The notes under the pieces were generated by a model, which saw only the letters and a program-made list of their open reading frames with translations, was not told the DNA's origin and did no database searches. From Candidatus Woesearchaeota archaeon (GTDB taxonomy: Archaea; Nanobdellota; Nanobdellia; Woesearchaeales; WJKL01): a stretch of 35,557 bases of DNA. The translations under genes were made by a program, and so were the position numbers. The stretch covers positions 1-35,557 of the forward strand of contig JAHWIB010000008.1 of the NCBI GenBank assembly GCA_019322815.1. Reading direction: 5' to 3'. Below, piece by piece: positions 25,654 through 31,806 of this stretch. The stretch's first letter is position 1. The number at the start of each line of letters is the position of its first letter.

Positions 25654-26349
25654 ATGAAAAAAATCATAATTAGTATCTTAATAATTGCTTTAATAGCTTT
25701 AACAGGATGCCAGACAAGCGAAAATACAATAAATGTAGAAGGAAGTTCAGAGATAACAGTTGATCCTGACCAGGCAGAAGCCTGGGTAGGCGTCTCTATT
25801 GTAGATGTTTCTGCTGATCTGGCCCAGCAGCAGGTCAATACAGCAATCAATGATATAATTAATAGTTTGAAAGCAGCAGGTATTTCAGAAGATGATATTT
25901 CAACAGAACAATTAAGTATCTATGAAGAAAGAAGATGGGAAAGCGGCAAATCAACAGTAGTTGGCTGGAGAGCAACGCAGACATTGAAGATCAAGACAAC
26001 TGAACTGACAAAAGTAGGCCAGATTGTTGATATTGCTGTTGACAATGGAGCAAATCAGATAAACAGCATCAACTTTGGTCTAAGTGAAGAAAAAGAACAG
26101 GAATATAAAAAGCAGGCAATAGCACAGGCAACTACAAATGCAAAAGAAAAAGCAGAGACAATTGCAGACAGCTTGGGAGCAAAGCTTGGAAAAATAAGGT
26201 CTGTTTCAGAATCAGGCTTTTATTACAGGCCGTATGCATATGCAATGGAAAAAACAATAGGAGATGAAGCAGTTGCAGAAGCAGCGCAGGTCCTTCCAGG
26301 AGATGTGACAGTGACTGCCAGGATAAACATTGTATATAATATAGGTTAA
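25654..26349 (+). CDS. SIMPL-domain (DUF541) lipoprotein
   Basis: A 231-residue protein. The signal MKKIIISILIIALIALTGC ends in a lipobox. It is followed by the SIMPL/YggE fold: VEGSSEITVDPDQAEAWVGV, a long helix with DIINSLKAAGISEDDI, and STEQLSIYEERR. The family forms channel-like or envelope-stress oligomers; function here unknown. Convergent with the recombinase gene, which ends 16 nt downstream. Confidence 0.88.
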   Translation: MKKIIISILIIALIALTGCQTSENTINVEGSSEITVDPDQAEAWVGVSIVDVSADLAQQQVNTAINDIINSLKAAGISEDDISTEQLSIYEERRWESGKSTVVGWRATQTLKIKTTELTKVGQIVDIAVDNGANQINSINFGLSEEKEQEYKKQAIAQATTNAKEKAETIADSLGAKLGKIRSVSESGFYYRPYAYAMEKTIGDEAVAEAAQVLPGDVTVTARINIVYNIG

Positions 26350-26364
26350 TTTTTTTTCTTTTTA

Positions 26365-27195
26365 TTATAAATTATCAAAAGGACTTCTGATATTTAGGAT
26401 CCTAGGGTCTGCTGAATGAGTATAAATCATTGTAGTTTGGATGCTGTTATGGCCAAGCAGTTTTTGCACATCTGTTACAGTCCATCCATCATCAATCAGA
26501 TGCTTTGCAAAACTATGCCTCAAAGTATGAGGATGAACATTCTTTCTAATCTTTGCTCTTTTTGCTGCTTTTTTAACAATCTCCTGTACAGTTCTTGTAT
26601 GAAGAGGGAAAAAATTGTTTCTGCTGAACAGCAGATCATCAGAAAGCAGATTGTTTTCTCTGATATATCCTTCAATCTCCTGCTTCAAATTATCAGCGAT
26701 GATAAATACCCTGTCTTTATTGCCTTTTCCTTTCCTGATCCAGCCGTAATCCATTGCAATCTCAAAATCTTTTACTCTTAGATGCAATAATTCGCTTACT
26801 CTCATGCCTGCAGAATACATCAATTCAACCATCAGTTTATGCTTCTTGTTCTCAATAACATTGAACAGTTCCTTTGTCTCATCTTTTGTAAGAAAAGTTG
26901 GAATTGATTTTGGCCTTCTTGAATATCTTATATCAAGATGGATATTCTTTCTTAGAACTTCTTCCATGAAAAATTTTATAGCAGAAAGATGTATATTCAA
27001 TGTGCTTCCTGATTTATCTTCCTGAGCAAGATCTCCAAGATATTCCTGTACATCTTTCTTAGATATCTTTCTTGGATCTTTGCTGTTTCTCTTAAAAAAC
27101 TTATTTATAGAGAATAAATAAGCCTCAATAGTCCTTTTGCTGAACTTCCTCCTCAGCATCTCTTTTTTCATCGCTTCAGTTATATTATATAACAT
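26365..27195 (-). CDS. Tyrosine recombinase of the XerA/integron-integrase group
   Basis: The start is chosen at the ATG giving MLYNITEAMKKEM because GGTGA lies just upstream; an ATG 18 nt earlier is possible. N-terminal SAM-like domain (KRTIEAYLFSINKFF), then the catalytic set: Arg in SAGMRVSELL, Lys in KGKGNKDR, HTLRHSF (His, Arg), LGHNS (His) and Tyr in TTMIYTHS. The tail IRSPFDNL recalls the VRSPLD end of IntI, but the extra IntI insertion between the second and third catalytic patches is absent, so XerA is also possible. It is the only recombinase beside the cassette array and is the best candidate enzyme for it (inference). Confidence 0.85.
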   Translation of the reverse strand: MLYNITEAMKKEMLRRKFSKRTIEAYLFSINKFFKRNSKDPRKISKKDVQEYLGDLAQEDKSGSTLNIHLSAIKFFMEEVLRKNIHLDIRYSRRPKSIPTFLTKDETKELFNVIENKKHKLMVELMYSAGMRVSELLHLRVKDFEIAMDYGWIRKGKGNKDRVFIIADNLKQEIEGYIRENNLLSDDLLFSRNNFFPLHTRTVQEIVKKAAKRAKIRKNVHPHTLRHSFAKHLIDDGWTVTDVQKLLGHNSIQTTMIYTHSADPRILNIRSPFDNL

Positions 27196-27226
27196 TTCTA
27201 TCACCTTTAACATTTTTGATTTTAAT

Positions 27227-27256
27227 AGGTGCCAGAAACACTGTTTCTCAGCACCT
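27227..27256. repeat. 30-bp imperfect palindrome upstream of the recombinase
   Basis: AGGTGC-CAGAAAC-ACT-GTTTCT-CAGCACCT: outer arms AGGTGC/GCACCT and inner AGAAAC/GTTTCT with a 3-nt centre. It lies in the short divergent gap between the recombinase and the phosphatase gene. The total size is close to a dif-type site (about 28 bp). It could be a recombinase binding site, an operator or an RNA hairpin; only the symmetry is certain. Confidence 0.5.
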
Positions 27257-27300
27257 CAAATAGCAAGATTTAAAAGACTCTTTATCTTATTATCATGATA

Positions 27301-27603
27301 ATGAAAGTCCTGTTTATATGCAATCAAAATGAGCACAGAAGCAAAACAGCTGAAAAGATGTTTCAAGATAGATTTGAAACTAAATCTGCCGGCCTTTTCA
27401 ATGATAATCCTGTTAATTCTTCTGCTATTGAATGGGCTGATAAAATAATTGTAATGGAAGATAGACAGAGATCTGAAATTGCTAAAAGATTTCCTAAACA
27501 ATATATGCAAAAACAGATTCTTTCTTTGGACATTCCTGATATTTATCATTATAATCAGCCTGAATTGGTTGAGTTGTTGAAATCTAAGATTGATTTTTTA
27601 TAG
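27301..27603 (+). CDS. Low-molecular-weight protein tyrosine phosphatase-like
   Basis: The start is set at the ATG giving MKVLFICNQNEHRSKT (an ATG two codons earlier is possible). The C-x5-R-S loop CNQNEHRS is the phosphate-binding active site, and the late Asp in SLDIPDIYHY may be the general acid. About 100 residues, shorter than classical LMW-PTPs but typical of the COG4551-like group. Its stop codon abuts the tRNA-Leu 3' end on the opposite strand. Confidence 0.75.
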   Translation: MKVLFICNQNEHRSKTAEKMFQDRFETKSAGLFNDNPVNSSAIEWADKIIVMEDRQRSEIAKRFPKQYMQKQILSLDIPDIYHYNQPELVELLKSKIDFL

Positions 27604-27604
27604 C

Positions 27605-27717
27605 GCCAGGGACGGGAATTCCCGTTCAGTTGAACATTTGAACCCGCGCGACGTCCCGCGAGTGAACGTCAACTGGAGCTTAAGTCCAGCGCTTTGACCA
27701 GACTCAGCCACCCTGGC
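27605..27717 (-). tRNA. tRNA-Leu(UAA) with interrupted T-arm
   Basis: On the minus strand, acceptor GCCAGGG (27717-27711) pairs with CCCTGGC (27611-27605). The D-stem (GCT/AGC) and the anticodon stem CTGGA/TCCAG around loop CTTAAGC give anticodon UAA. The variable arm GACGTTCACTC follows. The T-arm is odd: GCGGG occurs twice 12 nt apart, and about 19 nt (starting GTTCAACTGAAC) separate the TTCAAAT loop from CCCGT. Removing both gives a perfect T-arm, so one or two short non-canonical introns, or damage, are possible. The base after the acceptor reads G rather than the usual leucine A73. No CCA is encoded. A TATA-like ATATTTAAAGA lies just upstream. Confidence 0.7.
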
Positions 27718-27764
27718 TTTGCTAAAAAAGCAATCTTTAAATATTAGTTTCACTTTATCTTTGC

Positions 27765-27828
27765 TACGCGAGTGAACGTTAATTGGACTTGAAGTCCAAG
27801 TGTATTTGGCCATTCTTGGCCACTTTTT
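27765..27828 (-). pseudogene. tRNA-Leu-like fragment
   Basis: On the minus strand a D-arm-like TGGCC...GGCC, an anticodon-arm-like TTGGA-CTTCAAG-TCCAA and a variable-arm stretch ACGTTCACTCGCG are seen. The last is 13 nt identical to the neighbouring tRNA-Leu. No acceptor or T-arm follows, so it looks like a truncated tRNA-Leu. It has its own TATA-like TTATAAAGATAT about 30 nt upstream, so it may still be transcribed. Confidence 0.5.
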
Positions 27829-27846
27829 TCTTTTAGTTATAATAAG

Positions 27847-28040
27847 TCAAATATCTTTATAAGCGCTGCGCCAGAATGTCCAGTGGCTCTTTTTTACTGA
27901 AATTGCCATCTCAGAGCCTGTAAGCTTCAAATTCTTCAATCTTTCACTGGTCAGTTTTTCAAAATCACCAAATTTATCCTAATTTTCACAGTCAGAAGTT
28001 CATTGAGCTTTTCATCTAATAAAAACCAACATGACTTCAT
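27847..28040 (-). pseudogene. Frameshifted small ORF (about 64 aa)
   Basis: The frame opens at an ATG with a GAGAGG RBS (MKSCWFLLDEKLNELLTVKI...) and runs into a stop. Adding one base near 27970 joins it to a second frame, DKFGDFEKLTSERLKNLKLT and onward to SHWTFWRSAYKDI. Both parts read like protein, so this may be a recently broken small gene or a sequencing slip. No family recognised. Confidence 0.35.
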
Positions 28041-28082
28041 TCCTCTCAGAAAAATCTTTTATAAAAATTTGAGGTGATTCAA

Positions 28083-28244
28083 ATGAAAAACACTTTACAA
28101 AGATTTCAGATGCTTATGAAGCTCCATAGGCATACTAGATGGCTTATCTTCAGCAAAAAGCCTGTAAAAGAAAGGCTTGCCATCTGGCAGAAAGACTTCG
28201 ACAAGCTCTGCAAAGAGCTCTCAGAAGCAGGAATGCTGAAATAG
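28083..28244 (+). CDS. Small basic hypothetical protein (53 aa)
   Basis: The ATG is preceded by GAGGTGATTCAA, a strong RBS, and the frame reads MKNTLQRFQMLMKLHRHTRW and ends EAGMLK. It is helical and rich in Lys/Arg, as in small nucleic-acid-binding proteins. The stop codon lies inside a 9-bp hairpin. It is the last gene before the cassette array, on the strand opposite to most cassette genes. Unrecognised. Confidence 0.5.
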   Translation: MKNTLQRFQMLMKLHRHTRWLIFSKKPVKERLAIWQKDFDKLCKELSEAGMLK

Positions 28245-28251
28245 CATTCCT
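28229..28251 (+). terminator. Hairpin overlapping the stop of the 53-aa ORF
   Basis: AGGAATGCT (28229-28237) and AGCATTCCT (28243-28251) pair perfectly around GAAAT; a T-rich stretch follows. It probably marks the end of the small-ORF transcript. Confidence 0.5.
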
Positions 28252-28352
28252 CATATCTTTCCAGTAGAAACAGATTTTACCTTTGTAGACTCCCAAATTC
28301 ACGCTTCACAGCCCTTCTATACTAAGAATTCTAACGAATTCGTATAGAAAGA
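28245..28352. other. Approach to the array (about 110 nt), no gene
   Basis: Between the 53-aa ORF and the first cassette there is no coding frame. It contains the hairpin described at 28315-28349 and a less structured stretch before it. If the array has a fixed insertion point (attI-like site) it should lie here. Confidence 0.4.
28315..28349. repeat. Palindromic hairpin at the left edge of the cassette array
   Basis: Arms TTCTATAC (28315-28322) and GTATAGAA (28342-28349) enclose two GAATTC copies around TAAC. Three bases later the first cassette begins (GTTCAATTC). This may be the anchor or attachment site of the array, or the remnant of an earlier unit. Confidence 0.5.
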
Positions 28353-28420
28353 GTTCAATTCAATATTACTCGGGGCACGCTTATTTAAGAATTTAGTAAA
28401 AGGGGAAAATCTCCTTAATT

Positions 28421-29491
28421 TTATTCTCTTCCTTCTTGATGTATCAGAAAAAGGCCCGGTCTATCAGTTGATTCAATATATCCATTTTTCTGTTGAACTG
28501 CTTTTAGGAATCTGCCAAATTTCCATCCAGCTTCAACCATCATCAAGTAAGGTTCTCTGCCAGCAGCAAAGTCACTTGCCCATTTTGCCTGGGATTTTGT
28601 TGCACTAAATCCATACTTGTGATTATAATCTATTCTGGCCATCTCATAGCTCAAGAAATTTGGTAATTTGCCGTCAAAATCTTCTATGCCATCATTCTTA
28701 TATTGAAATGAATGCCACAAACCAAGTCTGTGTCCTAATTCATGCGCTATAAAGAATGCTCTGTACTTAGGATTGACCAGTTCGGAAGCTTTTTCAAAGT
28801 CTGTCTTTGCTGTTTTCAGCAGGTCTTTCTGTAGCCACTTCTGAGCTTTTGTTACAGCCCTTCTTATCCTATATGCACTTATTTTCTTCCTTTTATCATA
28901 CGCAAACTCTGAAAAGAAGAATCCACTCCATTCTCTACCATTATACTTCACAAATACTAGATTAGATTCAGATTCTGCCATACCCTTGACACACCTTTGT
29001 TCTAATCTAGCCCTCCTCATCAGCTTACGAGATTCATCTATTCTTCCTTCGAAATAAGCCTCTTCTGCTTTTTCAAACACAGTATCAAATGCTCCTTCCT
29101 TGAATTGTTTCTCGATAAGCACAATATTGCCCTTCCTATCCAGATTATCCGGCACTTGAGATTGATTCTCGCAATATACGAAATTCAAATCAATGCCTAA
29201 TTCTTCTCTATAGAATTCTCTTACAATATCATATGCTTGGTCTGTATAAGGAGATAATATTTTACCTCGATTTTCTCTAGCATGAGTTTCGTCTTTTGCT
29301 CTGTTAGGCCTTACAGCATAAACAGTTATTTGGGGTAGTTTAACCGCTTGTGCCACTGTAGTTTCAGCAATCTCTTCTAAGCTAGATGCACATCCAGGTG
29401 CGACTGCATTGACTGCAGCAACAGCTGCTCCAGTTTTACCAAGGTTTGCCAGGGTTTCCAAGAATCCTCTTCTTAAGATTAGTTCAGCCAT
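28421..29491 (-). CDS. Predicted Tat-exported lipoprotein metalloprotease (metzincin motif)
   Basis: A 356-residue protein. The N-terminus has a twin-arginine pattern (RRGFLETL), a mildly hydrophobic stretch and a lipobox-like VAPGCAS. The zinc-binding motif HELGHRLGLWH at about residue 250 fits HExxHxxGxxH of metzincin proteases, and the later FLSYEMA may give the Met-turn. The middle is rich in charged helices and no family was identified. Probably anchored outside the membrane. It overlaps the RHH gene by 8 nt, so the two are translationally coupled. Confidence 0.7.
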   Translation of the reverse strand: MAELILRRGFLETLANLGKTGAAVAAVNAVAPGCASSLEEIAETTVAQAVKLPQITVYAVRPNRAKDETHARENRGKILSPYTDQAYDIVREFYREELGIDLNFVYCENQSQVPDNLDRKGNIVLIEKQFKEGAFDTVFEKAEEAYFEGRIDESRKLMRRARLEQRCVKGMAESESNLVFVKYNGREWSGFFFSEFAYDKRKKISAYRIRRAVTKAQKWLQKDLLKTAKTDFEKASELVNPKYRAFFIAHELGHRLGLWHSFQYKNDGIEDFDGKLPNFLSYEMARIDYNHKYGFSATKSQAKWASDFAAGREPYLMMVEAGWKFGRFLKAVQQKNGYIESTDRPGLFLIHQEGRE

Positions 29492-29633
29492 TCTTCACCT
29501 TCTTAATCAATTCACTTGCAGCAATTTCAAAGAAATGAGATTTATTACGATAAGTCTTAGATCTCAGCAAATCCTGTATCTTAAAGATAGTGTCCTCATC
29601 AATAGTGATGCTTAATTTGTGCCTCATATCCAT
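29484..29633 (-). CDS. Ribbon-helix-helix regulator (49 aa)
   Basis: A small frame reading MDMRHKLSITIDEDTIFKIQ and ending KKVKNG. A short beta strand (KLSITID) followed by two helices with a turn at KTYRNKSHF is the CopG/MetJ-type RHH layout. It leads cassette 1 and probably autoregulates the operon through the paired palindromes at 29642-29684. The ATG lies about 23 nt from the TATA box, giving a leaderless message. Confidence 0.7.
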   Translation of the reverse strand: MDMRHKLSITIDEDTIFKIQDLLRSKTYRNKSHFFEIAASELIKKVKNG

Positions 29634-29641
29634 ACTATAAC

Positions 29642-29684
29642 ATACTACTAGTATTTAAATGTTTCTATTTGTTACTACTAGTAA
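29642..29684 (-). promoter_or_regulatory. Promoter with two palindromic operator-like sites
   Basis: ATACTACTAGTAT (29642-29654) and TTACTACTAGTAA (29672-29684) share the core TACTACTAGTA. Their centres are 30 bp apart (about three helical turns) and they flank the TATA element TATTTAAAT (29652-29660). The arrangement suits cooperative binding of the cassette's own RHH dimer. Confidence 0.55.
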
Positions 29685-29857
29685 GAGACAATATATCTAG
29701 AATAGAGATTTTCCCCTTTATTCTTTAACTTATAAGCGTGCCCCTGCGTCATACTTCTCCTTCGCTTCGCTCAGTCGACCCTACAGCTCTGAGATTTTAT
29801 ATCGTCAAATGCTTCCGCATTTGTCGTTAAAATCTCGAGGTAGGGGAATTGAACGAC

Positions 29858-30432
29858 GTTAGGTAAAATAGAAAAAACAAATTATTTATTTTTAGGAAAT
29901 TTAAACTTACAATACTTCTAGAAAATCAGTGTCCTTATTTCTATCAATTAACTTGTGGGCTTGTTTCATTTCTTCAGGAGTATAAAGATAAATTATCTTA
30001 AATTTTCCAGAAGTCGTTTGTTTCACATTATCATGAACTACTTCAATAATATGTACAAGCCCCCAATAAAGCCATTTACCATCGATGTTCTGAACTAAGA
30101 AATTTCGAACAGGTGGTAGTTTGTATACTCTGACTTTTGGCTTATCTTTGAATTCAAAGATTTTACCCTCAAAATCTTCAGCAGTAAATGGCTTTTGCTT
30201 ATGCTTTTCATAATCTAATTCACTAGGAAATCCTTGTTCATTAGTTATTTGCAATGTATCGTTTATTTCAATAAAACTTCCCATAGTAGTAAGTTTAAAT
30301 TTCTAGGTATTTAAAATTGTTTGTTTTTTCCACTCAAAATCCTTCGGATTTTGCCCTCCAGCTCTGAAAAATCTCCATTCTCAATTCGCTTCCGCTCATT
30401 GGAAGGCGATTTTTGAGGTCGGGTTACCTAAC
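29858..30432. mobile_element. Cassette 2 (hypothetical 125 aa)
   Basis: Tips GTTAGGTAA (29858-29866) and TTACCTAAC (30424-30432), exact reverse complements. The inner private repeat spans 29873-29909 against about 30289-30330 (14 perfect bases at the gene-proximal end, 10 at the outer end) and includes the stop codon and promoter. Hairpin module 30331-30423 (CAAAATCC-TTC-GGATTTTG, then a stem with GAAAAATC/GATTTTT). Junction ATC at 30433-30435. Confidence 0.85.
29907..30284 (-). CDS. Hypothetical protein (125 aa), cassette 2
   Basis: A beta-rich, soluble-looking protein starting MGSFIEINDTLQITNEQGF, with a KPKVRVYKLPPVRNFLVQ strand pair and a C-terminal helix ending DTDFLEVL. It resembles small SH3-like or barrel proteins, but no family is recognised. 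Transcribed on the minus strand from a TATA-like element in the cassette's right inner repeat. Confidence 0.7.
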   Translation of the reverse strand: MGSFIEINDTLQITNEQGFPSELDYEKHKQKPFTAEDFEGKIFEFKDKPKVRVYKLPPVRNFLVQNIDGKWLYWGLVHIIEVVHDNVKQTTSGKFKIIYLYTPEEMKQAHKLIDRNKDTDFLEVL

Positions 30433-30435
30433 ATC

Positions 30436-30868
30436 GTTAGTTTCAATAATTTTCAAACCCTTCGATAGTTTTTTATAGATGTATTTAATAATTCATACTA
30501 TGAAAAGAATAATTATAGCAATAACAATATTGAGCTTGCTTGTTTTGGTTGGCTGTAAACCACAATCATGTGATCAATACTGCCAGGATAAAGGATTCCA
30601 AACAGGTAGATGTCTTACTTGTTCTGGATTAGTTAATGCTCAAAATCCAGCTGAATGTGATTCAGAGAATTTCTTTCATGATACTCTAGAAAGAAAGATC
30701 TGTTTGGGTAAGAATTGGCAGATTGAGGACACAGCAGCTCACGGATGTTATTGTGAATAGGGTTTGAAAATTACTTCTTCGGCTTCGCCTCAGACCTCGC
30801 ATCCAGATTTTTTCAGCCCAACTCCACTTCCGTTCCGTTGCGGAAAAAATCGGGCGAGGGAAACTAAC
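30436..30868. mobile_element. Cassette 3 (Cys-rich lipoprotein, reversed gene)
   Basis: Tips GTTAGTTTC (30436-30444) and GAAACTAAC (30860-30868), exact reverse complements. Inner repeat of 15 bp: 30447-30461 with 30759-30773, overlapping the stop codon. Hairpin module 30774-30859, with CCTCGC...GATTTTTT pairing AAAAAATC...GCGAGG. The smallest gene-bearing unit, and the only one whose gene points right, yet the hairpin is still at the right end. Confidence 0.85.
30500..30760 (+). CDS. Small Cys-rich lipoprotein, cassette 3
   Basis: The start is placed at the ATG giving MKRIIIAITILSLLVLVGC, a signal with a lipobox; an upstream ATG adds only seven residues. The mature part has nine further cysteines in pairs (CDQYC, RCLTC, GCYCE), suggesting disulfides or metal binding outside the cell. 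Unrecognised. It is the only rightward gene in the array. Confidence 0.65.
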   Translation: MKRIIIAITILSLLVLVGCKPQSCDQYCQDKGFQTGRCLTCSGLVNAQNPAECDSENFFHDTLERKICLGKNWQIEDTAAHGCYCE

Positions 30869-30871
30869 ATC

Positions 30872-31803
30872 GTTAGGTCCAATAAAAAGAAAGGTCTTTA
30901 CTTAGAATGAGCCGAAGAAAATCTAAGGAGTCTGTTTTTTTAGAAACCCTTTTACGTTCTTCTTGTTCTAATTATTAAAAAACTAGTCAACTACATAAGC
31001 CCTTAGAATTGCCTGCACCCTCTGTTCTTTAGCTAACGGTAATGTCATAGTATGCCTATATCTTTCTTTACCTAAATGATTTATAACTGTGGAGTCATAT
31101 GCCAGAACTGTGAACCGGAGTTTTTTCATTTCCTCGGGAGGCAATCCCGCTTCTTGCTTTAGATCACGAATATACCACATAGGATGACCATGAACATCTC
31201 CAGACATATTAAATTTACTAAATTCAAATGCGATAACCCTGATTCTTGGATTATAATCATTAACATCCTTTTCTGTTCCATCGATAAGAATCTGATCTAT
31301 ATCCTTTACTGTTCCATCTCTTTGTTCGAACCTAATTTTTCTATGTGGAACAGGACCATCTACTGAAGCTACAATTCCCCTATAAGAAATGGGTGTTAAG
31401 TGTGCAAACTTCTCCACAATAACCTTTTCAGCTTCAACATCAGATAATGCCCTATAGGCTGCAGGGGTTAAGTGTGCAAACTCTTGGGCAACAAGCTCTT
31501 CAGCTTCATCAACAGATTTAACAACTTTAATTCGGGGGTCTTCTAAATTACTCATTTTTAATCCTTTATTTGGTTATTACTATTAAGTAATTATAATAAT
31601 ATATAAATCTTTGGGTTAATATAACATTTTCTTCGGCTCTTGCTTTTTTAAACTAATAGCTCTACGAGCTTTATTTACTGGGCCTTTCTTTTTACTCCTC
31701 CGCTTGCCTTCGGCAATGCTCGGTCGGTCTCACTCTGAACCTCGTACTCTGACCTTCACTTTCGTTACGATCGAGACTCGGTTCGAGGATCCGAGAACCT
31801 AAC
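30872..31803. mobile_element. Cassette 4 (hypothetical 190 aa)
   Basis: Tips GTTAGGTCC (30872-30880) and GAACCTAAC (31795-31803) match at 8 of 9 positions. Inner repeats: 14 bp 30909-30922 with 31626-31639, and 12 bp 30883-30894 with 31683-31694. Hairpin module 31695-31794, starting with a TTGCC-TTC-GGCAA hairpin. Junction ATC at 31804-31806. Confidence 0.82.
30983..31555 (-). CDS. Hypothetical protein with an internal duplication (190 aa), cassette 4
   Basis: The N-terminal third contains two similar repeats, VAQEFAHLTPAAYRAL and VEKFAHLTPISYRG, joined by a short linker. The rest is a mixed alpha/beta domain (VDGPVPHRKIRFEQRDG, VIAFEFSKFNMSGDVHGHP, RHTMTLPLAKEQ). No family recognised. A TATA-like TATATAAATC lies upstream. 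Confidence 0.7.
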   Translation of the reverse strand: MSNLEDPRIKVVKSVDEAEELVAQEFAHLTPAAYRALSDVEAEKVIVEKFAHLTPISYRGIVASVDGPVPHRKIRFEQRDGTVKDIDQILIDGTEKDVNDYNPRIRVIAFEFSKFNMSGDVHGHPMWYIRDLKQEAGLPPEEMKKLRFTVLAYDSTVINHLGKERYRHTMTLPLAKEQRVQAILRAYVVD

Positions 31804-31806
31804 ATC

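Larger units (their letters stand above)
28353..29854. mobile_element. Cassette 1 (RHH regulator + metzincin protease)
   Basis: Tips GTTCAATTC (28353-28361) and GAATTGAAC (29846-29854) are exact reverse complements. Inner private repeats: GGGGCACGCTTAT (28372-28384) with 29732-29744, and 15 bp at 28398-28412 with 29705-29719. Hairpin module about 29745-29845, with stems 29779-29784/29840-29845 and 29791-29799/29828-29836 and a terminal hairpin 29806-29823. The spacer to cassette 2 is GAC. Confidence 0.85.

Noticed and set aside
27765..27828. tRNA-Sec or UGA-reading tRNA from the loop CTTCAAG
   Set aside because: The loop would read UCA, but there is no acceptor stem or T-arm, and the 13-nt identity with tRNA-Leu suggests a broken tRNA-Leu copy.
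27901..28080. C/D-box or other small RNA gene on the plus strand after a TATA-like CTTTATAAG
   Set aside because: No convincing box pair or structure was found; the stretch is better explained by the frameshifted minus-strand ORF.
29779..29845. Simple bidirectional transcription terminators between cassette genes
   Set aside because: Modules lack consistent T-tracts, always lie at the same unit end, and sit upstream of most cassette genes rather than downstream.
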